From positions 372,001 to 436,000 of the forward strand of contig JAPYXD010000460.1 of the NCBI GenBank assembly GCA_030998225.1: a DNA stretch of 64,000 bases, in the 5' to 3' direction. The notes beneath the pieces are model-generated. The model was not told where the DNA came from. It was given only the letters and a program-made list of their open reading frames with translations, and did no database searches. Position 1 is the stretch's first letter, and every line of letters begins with the position of its first letter. Positions 14,395-28,124 of this stretch are shown here, piece by piece. The position numbers and the translations under genes were made by a program. This DNA comes from Diplolepis rosae. Lineage: Eukaryota > Arthropoda > Insecta > Hymenoptera > Diplolepididae.

Positions 14395-16415
14395 TTATTA
14401 TATTTCTACAAAATAAAATTAATTTCGCGTACAAAACCAAGCAGAGAAAATTCTTTTACACAGAGAGTTGAAAAATATAAATTGCTTAATTTAGTTGAAA
14501 CATTTTATGGGGGTAAACAACCCCAAAAAAGTTACGATTACACAAGAAAATTACAAAATATGTTGAATTGAAGCTGAAAATTCTGGAAGAAATATATATG
14601 CCACGCGATAATAAAATAAACTTTACGTATATTTGAATTTAAATGTGAAATTAATTTATGAGGGATAAACACCCTTAAGTGCATGTTGTTATATTTCTAC
14701 AAAATAAAATTAATTTGGCGTACAAAACCAAGCAGAGAAAATTCTTTTACACAGAGAGTTGAAAAATATAAATTGCTTAACTTAGTTGAAACATTTTATG
14801 TGCATAAACAACCCCAAAAAAGTTGCGATTACACAAGAAAATTACAAAATATGTTGAATTGAAGCTGAAAATTCTGGAAGAAATATATATGCCACGCGAT
14901 AATAAAATAAACTTTACGTATATTTGAATTTAAATATGAAATTAATTTATGAGGGATAAAAACCCTTAAGTGCATGTTGTTATATTTCTACAAAATAAAA
15001 TTAATTTCGCGTACAAAACCAAGCAGAGAAAATTCTTTTACACAGAGAGTTGAAAAATATAAATTGCTTAACTTAGTTGAAACATTTTATGGGGGTAAAC
15101 AACCCCAAAAAAGTTATAATCATACAAGAAAATTACCAGATAGGTTGAATTGAAGCTGAACATTCTGAAAAAAATATATTTGCCATGCAAAAATAAAATA
15201 AACTTTACGCATATTTGCATTTTCATGAGGAAGTAATTTATGAAGGGTAGCAACCCTTAAGTGCATGTTATTATATTTCTACAAAATAAAATTAATTTCC
15301 CGTACTAAACCAAGCAGAGAAAATTGTTTCACACAGAGAGTTGAAAAATATAAATTGCTCAAGTTAGTTGAAACATTTTATGGTTGTAAACAAACCCCAA
15401 AAAAGTTACGATTACACAAGAAAATTACCAGATAGGTTGAATTGAAGCTGAAAATTCTGGAAGAAATATATATGCCATGCAAAAATGAAATAAACTTTAC
15501 GTATATTTGCATTTTCATGAGGAATTAATTTATGAGGGATAACCACCCTTAAGTATATGTTATTATATTTCTACAAAATAAAATTAATTTCGCGTACAAA
15601 ACCAAGCAGAGAAAATTCTTTCACACAGAGAGTTGAAAAATATAATTTTCTTAATTTAGTTGAAACATTTTATGGGTTAAACAACCCTAAAAAAGTTAGG
15701 AACATAGAAGAAAATTACCAGATAAGTTGAATAGAAGCTGAAAATTCTGAAAGAAATATATATGCCACGCGATAGTAAAATAAACTGTTTGCATATTTGC
15801 ATTTTCATGAGGATTTATTTTATGAGGGGTAACCACCCTTATGTGCATGTTACTATATTTCTAAAAAATAAAATTATTTTCGCGTACAAAACCAAGCACA
15901 GATAATTCTTTCACACACATAGTTGAAAAATATAAATTGCTCAATTTAGTTGAAACATTATATAGGCCTAAACTACCCAAAAAAAAAATTACGATGATTA
16001 AAGAAAATTACCAGATAGGTTGAATTGAAGCTGAATATTCTGGAAGAAATATATATGCCATGCAAAAATGAAATAAACCTTACGCGTATTTGCATTTTCA
16101 TGAGGAATTAATTTATGAGGGATAGCCACCCTTAAGTGCATGTTATTATATTTCTACAAGATAAGATTAATTTCACGTACAAAACCAAGCAGAGAAAATT
16201 CTTTCACACAGTGAGTTGAATAATATAAATTGTTCAATTTAGATGAAACATTTTATGGGGGTAAACAACCCCAAAAAAGTTAGGATCATTCAAGAAAATT
16301 ACCAGATAGGTTGAATTGAAGCTGAAAATTCTGAAAAAACTATATATGCCATGCAAAAATAAAATGAACTTTACGTATATTTGCATTTTCATGCGGAATT
16401 AATGTATGAGGGGTA

Positions 16416-16613
16416 CACTGAGAAAACAGTTTTGTCAAATCAACAAAACTATTTTGTTAGTATTTAGCTAACAAAATTCTTTTTGTTGTGCCAACAAAAC
16501 ATTTTGCTATACCAATCAAATTTTGTTACTCAAACAAAATGTTTTGTTGTGACAACAAAATATTTTGTCAGGACAACAAAAAAAGTTTTGTTGGATAAAT
16601 TTTTTTTTCAGTG
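16416..16613. mobile_element. MITE copy 1, TA target, Tc1/mariner-like ends
   Basis: A 198-bp insertion splits a satellite monomer between GAGGGG-TA and TA-ACAACCC. The ends are CACTGAGAAAA and, read inward from the other side, CACTGAAAAAA: an inverted repeat of about 11 bp with one mismatch. Flanking TA is duplicated, and removing the element plus one TA restores GAGGGGTAACAACCC, found uninterrupted elsewhere in the array. TA duplication and a CACTG-type terminus are typical of Tc1/mariner-derived MITEs (family knowledge). There is no coding capacity. The interior is a ladder of short palindromes of the type AACAAAA-n-TTTTGTT. This copy differs from the other three by ACAAAACTATT where they have ACAAAAATATT, and by one extra T near 16,483. 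Confidence 0.9.
16441..16593. repeat. Ladder of short palindromes inside the MITE
   Basis: Seven successive AACAAAA-n-TTTTGTT-like palindromes at about 16,441, 16,468, 16,491, 16,512, 16,530, 16,553 and 16,573, spaced 18-27 bases apart. The first two are also joined by a larger hairpin, ATTTTGTTAG-TATTTAG-CTAACAAAAT (16,451-16,477, 10-bp perfect stem). The same ladder is present in the other three MITE copies. Confidence 0.85.
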
Positions 16614-18930
16614 TAACAACCCTTAAGTGCATGTTATTATATTTCTACAAAATAAAATTATTTTCGAGTACAAAATCAAGCAGAGATAAATCTTTCACAC
16701 AAAGAGTGGAAAAATATAAATTGTTTAATTTAGTTGAAACATTTTATGGGGGTAAACAACCCCAAAAAAGTGAGGAACATAGAAGAAAATTACCAGATAG
16801 GTTGAATTGAAGCTGAAAATTCTGGAAGAAATATATATGCCACGCGATAGTAAAATAAACTTTACGTATGTTTGACTTTAAATGTGAAATTAATTTATGA
16901 GGGATAACCACCCTTAAGTGCATGTTATTATATTTCTACAAAATAAGATTAATTTCGCGTAAAAAACCAAGCAGAGAAAATTCTTTCACACAGAGAGTTG
17001 AAAAATATAATTTGCTTAATTTAGTTGAAACATTTTATGGGTTAAACAACCCTAAAAAAGTTAGGAACATAGAAGAAAATTACCAGATAAGTTGAATAGA
17101 AGCTGAAAATTCTGAAAGAAATATATATGCCACGCGATAGTAAAATAAACTGTTTGCATATTTGCATTTTCATGAGGATTTATTTTATGAGGGGTAACCA
17201 CCCTTATGTGCATGTTACTATATTTCTAAAAAATAAAATTATTTTCGCGTACAAAACCAAGCACAGATAATTCTTTCACACACATAGTTGTAAAATATTT
17301 ATTGCTCAATTTAGCTGAAACATTATATAGGCCTAAACTACCCAAAAAAGAAATTACTATGATTAAAGAAAATTACCAGATAGGTTGAATTGAAGCTGAA
17401 TATTCTGGAAGAAATATATATGCCATGCAAAAATGAAATAAACCTTACGCGTATTTGCATTTTCATGAGGAATTAATTTATGAGGGGTAACCACCCTTAA
17501 GTGCATGTTATAATATTTCTACAAAATAAAATTAATTTTGCGTACAAAACCGAGCAGAGAAAATTCTTTTACACAGAGAGTTGAAAAATATAAATTGCTT
17601 AATTTAGTTGAAACATTTTATGGGCGTAAACAACCCCAAAAAAGTTACGATTACACAAGAAAATTACAAAATATGTTGAATTGAAGCTGAAAATTCTGGA
17701 AGAAATATATATGCCACGCGATAATAAAATAAACTTTACGTATATTTGAATTTAAATGTGAAATTAATTTATGAGGGATAAAAACCCTTAAGTGCATGTT
17801 GTTATATTTCTACAAAATAAAATTAATTTCGCGTACAAATCAAGCAGAGAAAATTCTTTTACACAGAGAGTTGAAAAATATAAATTGCTTAACTTAGTTG
17901 AAACATTTTATGGGGGTAAACAACCCCAAAAAAGTTATAATCATACATGAAAATTACCAGATAGGTTGAATTGAAGCTGAACATTCTGAAAAAAATATAT
18001 TTGCCATGCAAAAATAAAATAAACTTTACGCATATTTGCATTTTCATGAGGAAGTAATTTATGAGGGGTAGCAACGCTTAAGTGCATGTTATTATATTTC
18101 TACAAAATAAAATTAATTTCTCGTACAAAACCAAGCAGAGAAAATTGTTTCACACAGAGAGTTGAAAAATATAAATTGCTTAATTTAGTTGAAACATTTT
18201 ATGGGGGTAAACAACCCCAAAAAAGTTACGATTACACAAGAAAATTACAAAATATGTTGAATTGAAGCTGAAAATTCTGGAAGAAATATATATGCCACGC
18301 GATAATAAAATAAACTTTACGTATATTTGAATTTAAATGTGAAATTAATTTATGAGGGATAAACACCCTTAAGTGCATGTTGTTATATTTCTACAAAATA
18401 AAATTAATTTCGCGTACAAAACCAAGCAGAGAAAATTCTTTTACACAGAGAGTTGAAAAATATAAATTGCTTAACTTAGTTGAAACATTTTATGGGGGTA
18501 AACAACCCCAAAAAAGTGAGGAACATAGAAGAAAATTACCAGATAGGTTGAATTGAAGCTGAAAATTCTGGAAGAAATATATATGCCACGCGATAGTAAA
18601 ATAAACTTTACGTATGTTTGACTTTAAATGTGAAATTAATTTATGAGGGATAACCACCCTTAAGTGCATGTTATTATATTTCTACAAAATAAAATTAATT
18701 TCGCGTACAAAACCAAGCAGAGAAAATTTTTTTACACAGAGAGTTGAAAAATATAAATTGCTTAATTTAGTTGAAACATTTTATGGGGGTAAACAACCCC
18801 AAAAAAGTTACGATTACACAAGAAAATTACAAAATATGTTGAATTGAAGCTGAAAATTCTGGAAGAAATATATATGCCATGCAAAAATAAAATGAACTTT
18901 ACGTATATTTGCATTTTCATGCGGAATTAA

Positions 18931-18955
18931 TGTATGAGGGGTAACAACCCTTAAG
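18931..18955. other. Empty MITE target site inside the MITE-bearing zone
   Basis: TGTATGAGGGGTAACAACCC is here uninterrupted, with a single TA at 18,942-18,943. The monomer carries the same rare flank variants as the filled sites (ATGCGGAATTAATGTATG before, CGAGTACAAAATCAAGCAG after). It is either the pre-insertion allele kept in the array or a precise loss. Other empty sites of this class have their TA at about 29,737, 31,192, 31,483, 33,231, 34,687, 34,978, 38,764 and 42,551. Confidence 0.85.
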
Positions 18956-19252
18956 TGCATGTTATTATATTTCTACAAAATAAAATTATTTTCGAGTACA
19001 AAATCAAGCAGAGATAAATCTTTCACACAAAGAGTGGAAAAATATAAATTGTTTAATTTAGTTGAAACATTTTATGGGGGTAAACAACCCCAAAAAAGTG
19101 AGGAACATAGAAGAAAATTACCATATAGGTTGAATTGAAGCTGAAAATTCTGGAAGAAATATATATGCCACGCGATAGTAAAATAAACTTTACGTATGTT
19201 TGACTTTAAATGTGAAATTAATTTATGAGGTGTAACCATCCTTCAGTGCATG

Positions 19253-22200
19253 TTATTATATTTCTACAAAATAAAATTAATTTCGCGTACAAAACCAAGC
19301 AGAGAAAATTCTTTTACACAGAGAGTTGAAAAATATAAATTGCTTAATTTAGTTGAAACATTTTATGGGGGTAAACAACCCCAAAAAAGTTACGATTACA
19401 CAAGAAAATTACAAAATATGTTGAATTGAAGCTGAAAATTCTGGAAGAAATATATATGCCACGCGATAATAAAATAAACTTTACGTATATTTGAATTTAA
19501 ATGTGAAATTAATTTATGAGGGATAAACACCCTTATGTGCATGTTGTTATATTTCTACAAAATAAAATTAATTTGGCGTACAAAACCAAGCAGAGAAAAT
19601 TCTTTTACACAGAGAGTTGAAAAATATAAATTGCTTAACTTAGTTGAAACATTTTATGTGCATAAACAACCCCAAAAAAGTTGCGATTACACAAGAAAAT
19701 TACAAAATATGTTGAATTGAAGCTGAAAATTCTGGAAGAAATATATATGCCACGCGATAATAAAATAAACTTTACGTATATTTGAATTTAAATATGAAAT
19801 TAATTTATGAGGGATAAACACCCTTAAGTGCATGTTGTTATATTTCTACAAAATAAAATTAATTTCGCGTACAAAACCAAGCAGAGAAAATTCTTTTACA
19901 CAGAGAGTTGAAAAATATAAATTGCTTAACTTAGTTGAAACATTTTATGGGGGTAAACAACCCCAAAAAAGTTATAATCATACAAGAAAATTACCAGATA
20001 GGTTGAATTGAAGCTGAACATTCTGAAAAAAATATATTTGCCATGCAAAAATAAAATAAACTTTACGCATATTTGCATTTTCATGAGGAAGTAATTTATG
20101 AAGGGTAGCAACCCTTAAGTGCATGTTATTATATTTCTACAAAATAAAATTAATTTCCCGTACTAAACCAAGCAGAGAAAATTGTTTCACACAGAGAGTT
20201 GAAAAATATAAATTGCTCAAGTTAGTTGAAACATTTTATGGTTGTAAACAACCCCAAAAAAGTTACGATTACACAAGAAAATTACCAGATAGGTTGAATT
20301 GAAGCTGAAAATTCTGGAAGAAATATATTTGCCATGCAAAAATGAAATAAACATTACGTATATTTGCATTTTCATGAGGAATTAATTTATGAGGGATAAC
20401 CACCCTTAAGTATATGTTATTATATTTCTACAAAATAAAATTAATTTCGCGTACAAAACCAAGCAGAGAAAATTCTTTCACACAGAGAGTTGAAAAATAT
20501 AATTTGCTTAATTTAGTTGAAAAATTTTATGGGGTTAAACAACCCCAAAAAAGTTAGGAACATAGAAGAAAATTACCAGATAAGTTGAATAGAAGCTGAA
20601 AATTCTGAAAGAAATATATATGCCACGCGATAGTAAAATAAACTGTACGTATATTTGCATTTTCATGAGGATTTAATTTATGAGGGGTAACCACCCTTAA
20701 GTGCATGTTACTATATTTCTAAAAAATAAAATTATTTTCGCGTACAAAACCAAGCACAGATAATTCTTTCACACACATAGTTGAAAAATATAAATTGCTC
20801 AATTTAGTTGAAACATTATATAGGCCTAAACTACCCAAAAAAAAAATTACGATGATTAAAGAAAATTACCAGATAGGTTGAATTGAAGCTGAATATTCTG
20901 GAAGAAATATATATGCCATGCAAAAATGAAATAAACCTTACGCGTATTTGCATTTTCATGAGGAATTAATTTATGAGGGATAGCCACCCTTAAGTGCATG
21001 TTATTATATTTCTACAAAATAAGATTAATTTCGCGTACAATACCAAGCAGAGAAAATTCTTTCACACAGAGAGTTGAATAATATAAATTGTTCAATTTAG
21101 ATGAAAAATTTTATGGGGGTAAACAACCCCAAAAAAGTTAGGATCATTCAAGAAAATTACCAGATAGTTTGAATTGAAGCTGAAAATTCTGAAAAAACTA
21201 TATATGCCATGCAAAAATAAAATGAACTTTACGTATATTTGCATTTTCATGCGGAATTAATGTATGAGGGGTACACTGAGAAAACAGTTTTGTCAAATCA
21301 ACAAAAATATTTTGTTAGTATTTAGCTAACAAAATTCTTTTGTTGTGCCAACAAAACATTTTGCTATACCAATCAAATTTTGTTACTCAAACAAAATGTT
21401 TTGTTGTGACAACAAAATATTTTGTCAGGACAACAAAAAAAGTTTTGTTGGATAAATTTTTTTTTCAGTGTAACAACCCTTAAGTGCATGTTATTATATT
21501 TCTACAAAATAAAATTATTTTCGAGTACAAAATCAAGCAGAGATAAATCTTTCACACAAAGAGCCGAAAAATATAAATTGTTTAATTTAGTTGAAATATT
21601 TTATGGGGGTAAACAACCCCAAAAAAGTGAGGAACATAGAAGAAAATTACCAGATAGGTTGAATTGAAGCTGAAAATTCTGGAAGAAATATATATGCCAC
21701 GCGATAGTAAAATAAACTTTACGTATGTTTGACTTTAAATGTGAAATTAATTTATGAGGGATAACCACCCTTAAGTGCATGTTATTATATTTCTACAATT
21801 TAAAATTAATTTCGCGTACAAAACCAAGCAGAGAAAATTCTTTCACACAGAGAGTTGAAAAATATAATTTGCTTAATTTAGTTGAAACATTTTATGGGTT
21901 AAACAACCCTAAAAAAGTTAGGAACATAGAAGAAAATTACCAGATAAGTTGAATAGAAGCTGAAAATTCTGAAAGAAATATATATGCCACGCGATAGTAA
22001 AATAAACTGTTTGCATATTTGCATTTTCATGAGGATTTATTTTATGAGGGGTAACCACCCTTATGTGCATGTTACTATATTTCTAAAAAATAAAATTATT
22101 TTCGCGTAAAAAACCAAGCACAGATAATTCTTTCACACACATAGTTGTAAAATATTTATTGCTCAATTTAGCTGAAACATTATATAGGCCTAAACTACCC

Positions 22201-22338
22201 AAAAAAGAAATTACTATGATTAAAGAAAATTACCAGATAGGTTGAATTGAAGCTGAATATTCTGGAAGAAATATATATGCCATGCAAAAATGAAATAAAC
22301 CTTAGGCGTATTTGCATTTTCATGAGGAATTAATTTAT
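19253..22338. repeat. MITE-bearing higher-order block, copy 2
   Basis: Copy of 14,395-17,480 at +4,858. Part of it (about 19,500-21,700) is copied again to about 23,200-25,400 at an offset of 3,695, equal to 12 monomers plus one MITE. CCCGTACTAAACC marks these copies at 15,299, 20,157, 23,852 and 25,798. The variant AAACAAACCCC, with an extra A, is in the blocks at about 15,387, 23,941 and 25,888 but not at 20,246, so the copies did not arise by one simple head-to-tail duplication. Confidence 0.85.
21274..21470. mobile_element. MITE copy 2
   Basis: 197-bp copy of the 16,416 element at the same monomer position, with the same flanking satellite variants (TTTCATGCGGAATTAATGTA on the left and ACAACCCTTAAGTGCATG on the right). 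It carries the ACAAAAATATT variant and one T fewer than copy 1. The identical insertion point and flank show that it was copied together with the satellite and is not an independent insertion. Confidence 0.9.
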
Positions 22339-24968
22339 GAGGGATAGCCACCCTTAAGTGCATGTTATTATATTTCTACAAAATAAAATTATTTTCGCGT
22401 ACAAAACCAAGCACAGATAATTCTTTCACACACATAGTTGAAAAATATAAATTGCTCAATTTAGTTGAAACATTATATAGGCCTAAACTACCCAAAAAAA
22501 AATTACGATGATTAAAGAAAATTACCAGATAGGTTGAATTGAAGCTGAAAATTCTGGAAGAAATATATATGCCATGCAAAAATGAAATAAACCTTACGCG
22601 TATTTGCATTTTCATGAGGAATTAATTTATGAGGGGTAACCACACTTAAGTGCATGTTATAATATTTCTACAAAATAAGATCAATTTCGCGTTCAAAAGG
22701 AAGCAGAGATAATTCTTTCACACAGAGAGTTGAAAAATATAAATTGCTCAATTTAGTTGAAACATTTTATGGGGGTAAACAACCCCAAAAATAGTTACGA
22801 TTATTAAAGAAAATTACCAGATAGGTTGAATTGAAGCTGAAAATTCTGGAAGAAATATATATGCCATGCAAAAATGAAATAAACTTTACGCATATTTGCA
22901 TTTTTATGAGGAAGTAATTTATGAGGGGTAACCACCCTTAAGTGCATGTTATCATATTTCTACAAAATAAAATTAGTTTTGCGTACAAAACCTAGCAGAG
23001 AAAATTCTTTCACACAGAGAGTTGAAAAATAAAAATTGCTTAATTATTTGAAACATTTTATGTGCATAAACGACCCCAAAAAAGTTACGATTACACAAGA
23101 AAATTACAAAATATGTTGAATTGAAGCTGAAAATTCTGGAAGAAATATATATGCCACGCGATAATAAAATAAACTTTACGTATATTTGAATTTAAATGTG
23201 AAATTAATTTATGAGGGATAAACACCCTTAAGTGCATGTTGTTATATTTCTACAAAATAAAATTAATTTGGCGTACAAAACCAAGCAGAGAAAATTCTTT
23301 TACACAGAGAGTTGAAAAATATAAATTGCTTAACTTAGTTGAAACATTTTATGTGCATAAACAACCCCAAAAAAGTTGCGATTACACAAGAAAATTACAA
23401 AATATGTTGAATTGAAGCTGAAAATTCTGGAAGAAATATATATGCCACGCGATAATAAAATAAACTTTACGTATATTTGAATTTAAATATGAAATTAATT
23501 TATGAGGGATAAACACCCTTAAGTGCATGTTGTTATATTTCTACAAAATAAAATTAATTTCGCGTACAAAACCAAGCAGAGAAAATTCTTTTACACAGAG
23601 AGTTGAAAAATATAAATTGCTTAACTTAGTTGAAACATTTTATGGGGGTAAACAACCCCAAAAAAGTTATAATCATACAAGAAAATTACCAGATAGGTTG
23701 AATTGAAGCTGAACATTCTGAAAAAAATATATTTGCCATGCAAAAATAAAATAAACTTTACGCATATTTGCATTTTCATGAGGAAGTAATTTATGAAGGG
23801 TAGCAACCCTTAAGTGCATGTTATTATATTTCTACAAAATAAAATTAATTTCCCGTACTAAACCAAGCAGAGAAAATTGTTTCACACAGAGAGTTGAAAA
23901 ATATAAATTGCTCAAGTTAGTTGAAACATTTTATGGTTGTAAACAAACCCCAAAAAAGTTACGATTACACAAGAAAATTACCAGATAGGTTGAATTGAAG
24001 CTGAAAATTCTGGAAGAAATATATATGCCATGCAAAAATGAAATAAACTTTACGTATATTTGCATTTTCATGAGGAATTAATTTATGAGGGATAACCACC
24101 CTTAAGTATATGTTATTATATTTCTACAAAATAAAATTAATTTCGCGTACAAAACCAAGCAGAGAAAATTCTTTCACACAGAGAGTTGAAAAATATAATT
24201 TGCTTAATTTAGTTGAAAAATTTTATGGGGTTAAACAACCCCAAAAAAGTTAGGAACATAGAAGAAAATTACCAGATAAGTTGAATAGAAGCTGAAAATT
24301 CTGAAAGAAATATATATGCCACGCGATAGTAAAATAAACTGTACGTATATTTGCATTTTCATGAGGATTTAATTTATGAGGGGTAACCACCCTTAAGTGC
24401 ATGTTACTATATTTCTAAAAAATAAAATTATTTTCGCGTACAAAACCAAGCACAGATAATTCTTTCACACACATAGTTGAAAAATATAAATTGCTCAATT
24501 TAGTTGAAACATTATATAGGCCTAAACTACCCAAAAAAAAATTACGATGATTAAAGAAAATTACCAGATAGGTTGAATTGAAGCTGAATATTCTGGAAGA
24601 AATATATATGCCATGCAAAAATGAAATAAACCTTACGCGTATTTGCATTTTCATGAGGAATTAATTTATGAGGGATAGCCACCCTTAAGTGCATGTTATT
24701 ATATTTCTACAAGATAAGATTAATTTCACGTACAAAACCAAGCAGAGAAAATTCTTTCACACAGTGAGTTGAATAATATAAATTGTTCAATTTAGATGAA
24801 ACATTTTATGGGGGTAAACAACCCCAAAAAAGTTAGGATCATTCAAGAAAATTACCAGATAGGTTGAATTGAAGCTGAAAATTCTGAAAAAACTATATAT
24901 GCCATGCAAAAATAAAATGAACTTTACGTATATTTGCATTTTCATGCGGAATTAATGTATGAGGGGTA

Positions 24969-25165
24969 CACTGAGAAAACAGTTTTGTCAAATCAACAAA
25001 AATATTTTGTTAGTATTTAGCTAACAAAATTCTTTTGTTGTGCCAACAAAACATTTTGCTATACCAATCAAATTTTGTTACTCAAACAAAATGTTTTGTT
25101 GTGACAACAAAATATTTTGTCAGGACAACAAAAAAAGTTTTGTTGGATAAATTTTTTTTTCAGTG
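24969..25165. mobile_element. MITE copy 3
   Basis: 197 bp, same insertion point and same TA flanks. By eye it is indistinguishable from copy 2, consistent with their 3,695-bp block offset and a recent duplication. Confidence 0.9.
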
Positions 25166-26624
25166 TAACAACCCTTAAGTGCATGTTATTATATTTCTAC
25201 AAAATAAAATTATTTTCGAGTACAAAATCAAGCAGAGATAAATCTTTCACACAAAGAGTGGAAAAATATAAATTGTTTAATTTAGTTGAAACATTTTATG
25301 GGGGTAAACAACCCCAAAAAAGTGAGGAACATAGAAGAAAATTACCAGATAGGTTGAATTGAAGCTGAAAATTCTGGAAGAAATATATATGCCACGCGAT
25401 AGTAAAATAAACTTTACGTATATTTGAATTTAAATGTGAAATTAATTTATGAGGGATAACCACCCTTAAGTGCATGTTATTATATTTCTACAAAATAAGA
25501 TTAATTTCGCGTAAAAAACCAAGCAGAGAAAATTCTTTCACACAGAGAGTTGAAAAATATAATTTGCTTAATTTAGTTGAAACATTTTATGGGTTAAACA
25601 ACCCTAAAAAAGTTAGGAACATAGAAGAAAATTACCAGATAGGTTGAATTGAAGCTGAACATTCTGAAAAAAATATATTTGCCATGCAAAAATAAAATAA
25701 ACTTTACGCATATTTGCATTTTCATGAGGAAGTAATTTATGAGGGGTAGCAACGCTTAAGTGCATGTTATTATATTTCTACAAAATAAAATTAATTTCCC
25801 GTACTAAACCAAGCAGAGAAAATTGTTTCACACAGAGAGTTGAAAAATATAAATTGCTCAAGTTAGTTGAAACATTTTATGGTTGTAAACAAACCCCAAA
25901 AAAGTTACGATTACACAAGAAAATTACCAGATAGGTTGAATTGAAGCTGAAAATTCTGGAAGAAATATATTTGCCACGCAAAAATGAAATAAACTTTACG
26001 TATATTTGCATTTTCATGAGGAATTAATTTATGAGGGATATCCACCCTTAAGTATATGTTATTATATTTCTACAAAATAAAATTAATTTCACGTACAAAA
26101 CCAAGCAGAGAATATTCTTTCACACAGTGAGTTGAATAATATAAATTGCTCAATTTAGTTGAAACATTATATATGCCTAAACTACCCAAAAAAAATATTA
26201 CGATGATTAAAGAAAATTACCAGATAGGTTGAATTGAAGCTGAATATTCTGGAAGAAATATATATGCCATGCAAAAATGAAATAAACCTTACGCGTATTT
26301 GCATTTTCATGAGGAATTAATTTATGAGGGATAGCCACCCTTAAGTGCATGTTATTATATTTCTACAAGATAAGATTAATTTCACGTACAAAACCAAGCA
26401 GAGAAAATTCTTTCACACAGTGAGTTGAATAATATAAATTGTTCAATTTAGATGAAACATTTTATGGGGGTAAACAACCCCAAAAAAGTTAGGATCATTC
26501 AAGAAAATTACCAGATAGGTTGAATTGAAGCTGAAAATTCTGAAAAAACTATATATGCCATGCAAAAATAAAATGAACTTTACGTATATTTGCATTTGCA
26601 TGCGGATCTAATGTATGAGGGGTA

Positions 26625-26821
26625 CACTGAGAAAACAGTTTTGTCAAATCAACAAAAATATTTTGTTAGTATTTAGCTAACAAAATTCTTTTGTTGTGCC
26701 AACAAAACATTTTGCTATACCAATCAAATTTTGTTACTCAAACAAAATGTTTTGTTGTGACAACAAAATATTTTGTCAGAACAACAAAAAAAGTTTTGTT
26801 GGATAAATTTTTTTTTCAGTG
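26625..26821. mobile_element. MITE copy 4
   Basis: 197 bp, same insertion point. It has a private substitution near the right end (TCAGAACAAC instead of TCAGGACAAC). The left flank also carries private changes (GCATTTGCATGCGGATCTAA instead of GCATTTTCATGCGGAATTAA), so this copy has accumulated its own mutations since duplication. Confidence 0.9.
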
Positions 26822-28124
26822 TAACAACCCTTAAGTGCATGTTATTATATTTCTACAAAATAAAATTATTTTCGAGTACAAAATCAAGCAGAGATAAATC
26901 TTTCACACAAAGAGTGGAAAAATATAAATTGTTTAATTTAGTTGAAACATTTTATGGGGGTAAACAACCCCAAAAAAGTGAGGAACATAGAAGAAAATTA
27001 CCATATAGGTTGAATTGAAGATGAAAATTCTGAAAAAAATATATATGCCACGCGATAGTAAAATAAACTTTACGTATATTTGACTTTAAATGTGAAATTA
27101 ATTTAGGAGGGATAACCACCCTTAAGTGCATGTTATTATATTTCTACAATTTAAAATTAATTTCGCGTACAAAACCAAGCAGAGAAAATTCTTTCACACA
27201 GAGAGTTGAAAAATATAAATTGCTTAATTTAGTTGAAAAATTTTATGGGGTTAAACAACCCCAAAAACGTTAGCAACATAGAAGAAAATTACCAGATAAG
27301 TTGAATAGAAGCTGAAAATTCTGAAAGAAATATATATGCCACGCGATAGTAAAATAAACTGTTTGTATATTTGCATTTTCATGAGGATTTATTTTATGAG
27401 GGGTAACCACCCTTATGTGCATGTTACTATATTTCTAAAAAATAAAATTATTTTCGCGTAAAAAACCAAGCACAGATAATTCTTTCACACACATAGTTGT
27501 AAAATATTTATTGCTCAATTTAGCTGAAACATTATATAGGCCTAAACTACCCAAAAAAGAAATTACTATGATTAAAGAAAATTACCAGATAGGTTGAATT
27601 GAAGCTGAATATTCTGGAAGAAATATATATGCCATGCAAAAATGAAATAAACCTTACGCGTATTTGCATTTTCATGAGGAATTAATTTATGAGGGATAGC
27701 CACCCTTAAGTGCATGTTATTATATTTCTACAAAATAAAATTATTTTCGCGTACAAAACCAAGCACAGATAATTCTTTCACACACATAGTTGAAAAATAT
27801 AAATTGCTCAATTTAGTTGAAACATTATATAGGCCTAAACTACCCAAAAAAAAATTACGATGATTAAAGAAAATTACCAGATAGGTTGAATTGAAGCTGA
27901 AAATTCTGGAAGAAATATATATGCCATGCAAAAATGAAATAAACCTTACGCGTATTTGCATTTTCATGAGGAATTAATTTATGAGGGGTAACCACCCTTA
28001 AGTGCATGTTATAATATTTCTACAAAATAAAATTAATTTTGCGTACAAAACCGAGCAGAGAAAATTCTTTTACACAGAGAGTTGAAAAATATAAATTGCT
28101 TAATTTAGTTGAAACATTTTATGG

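Larger units (their letters stand above)
14395..17480. repeat. MITE-bearing higher-order block, copy 1 (offset 4,858)
   Basis: Matches 19,253-22,338 at an offset of about 4,858 bases. Diagnostic shared variants are TAATTTGGCG at 14,711 and 19,569, and CCCGTACTAAACC at 15,299 and 20,157. The inserted MITE lies at 16,416 and 21,274. The full repeat spacing equals 16 monomers plus one MITE. It is satellite throughout apart from the MITE. Confidence 0.85.
23200..28124. repeat. Further MITE-bearing satellite blocks
   Basis: Contains MITE copies 3 and 4 in otherwise normal satellite. About 21,270-22,620 recurs at about 26,625-27,970 with an offset near 5,351, equal to 17 monomers plus two MITEs. 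The right part (27,970 on) returns to MITE-free monomers of the kind seen near 17,480-18,300. No gene is seen. Confidence 0.8.

Noticed and set aside
16416..16613. MITE as a hAT or piggyBac derivative
   Set aside because: The duplication is TA only, not 8 bp or TTAA, and the ends are CACTG.
16565..16810. 81-codon plus frames starting in the MITE and running into satellite (also at 21,422, 25,117, 26,773)
   Set aside because: Each crosses the MITE-satellite junction and repeats only because the block was duplicated. No domain or codon signal is seen.
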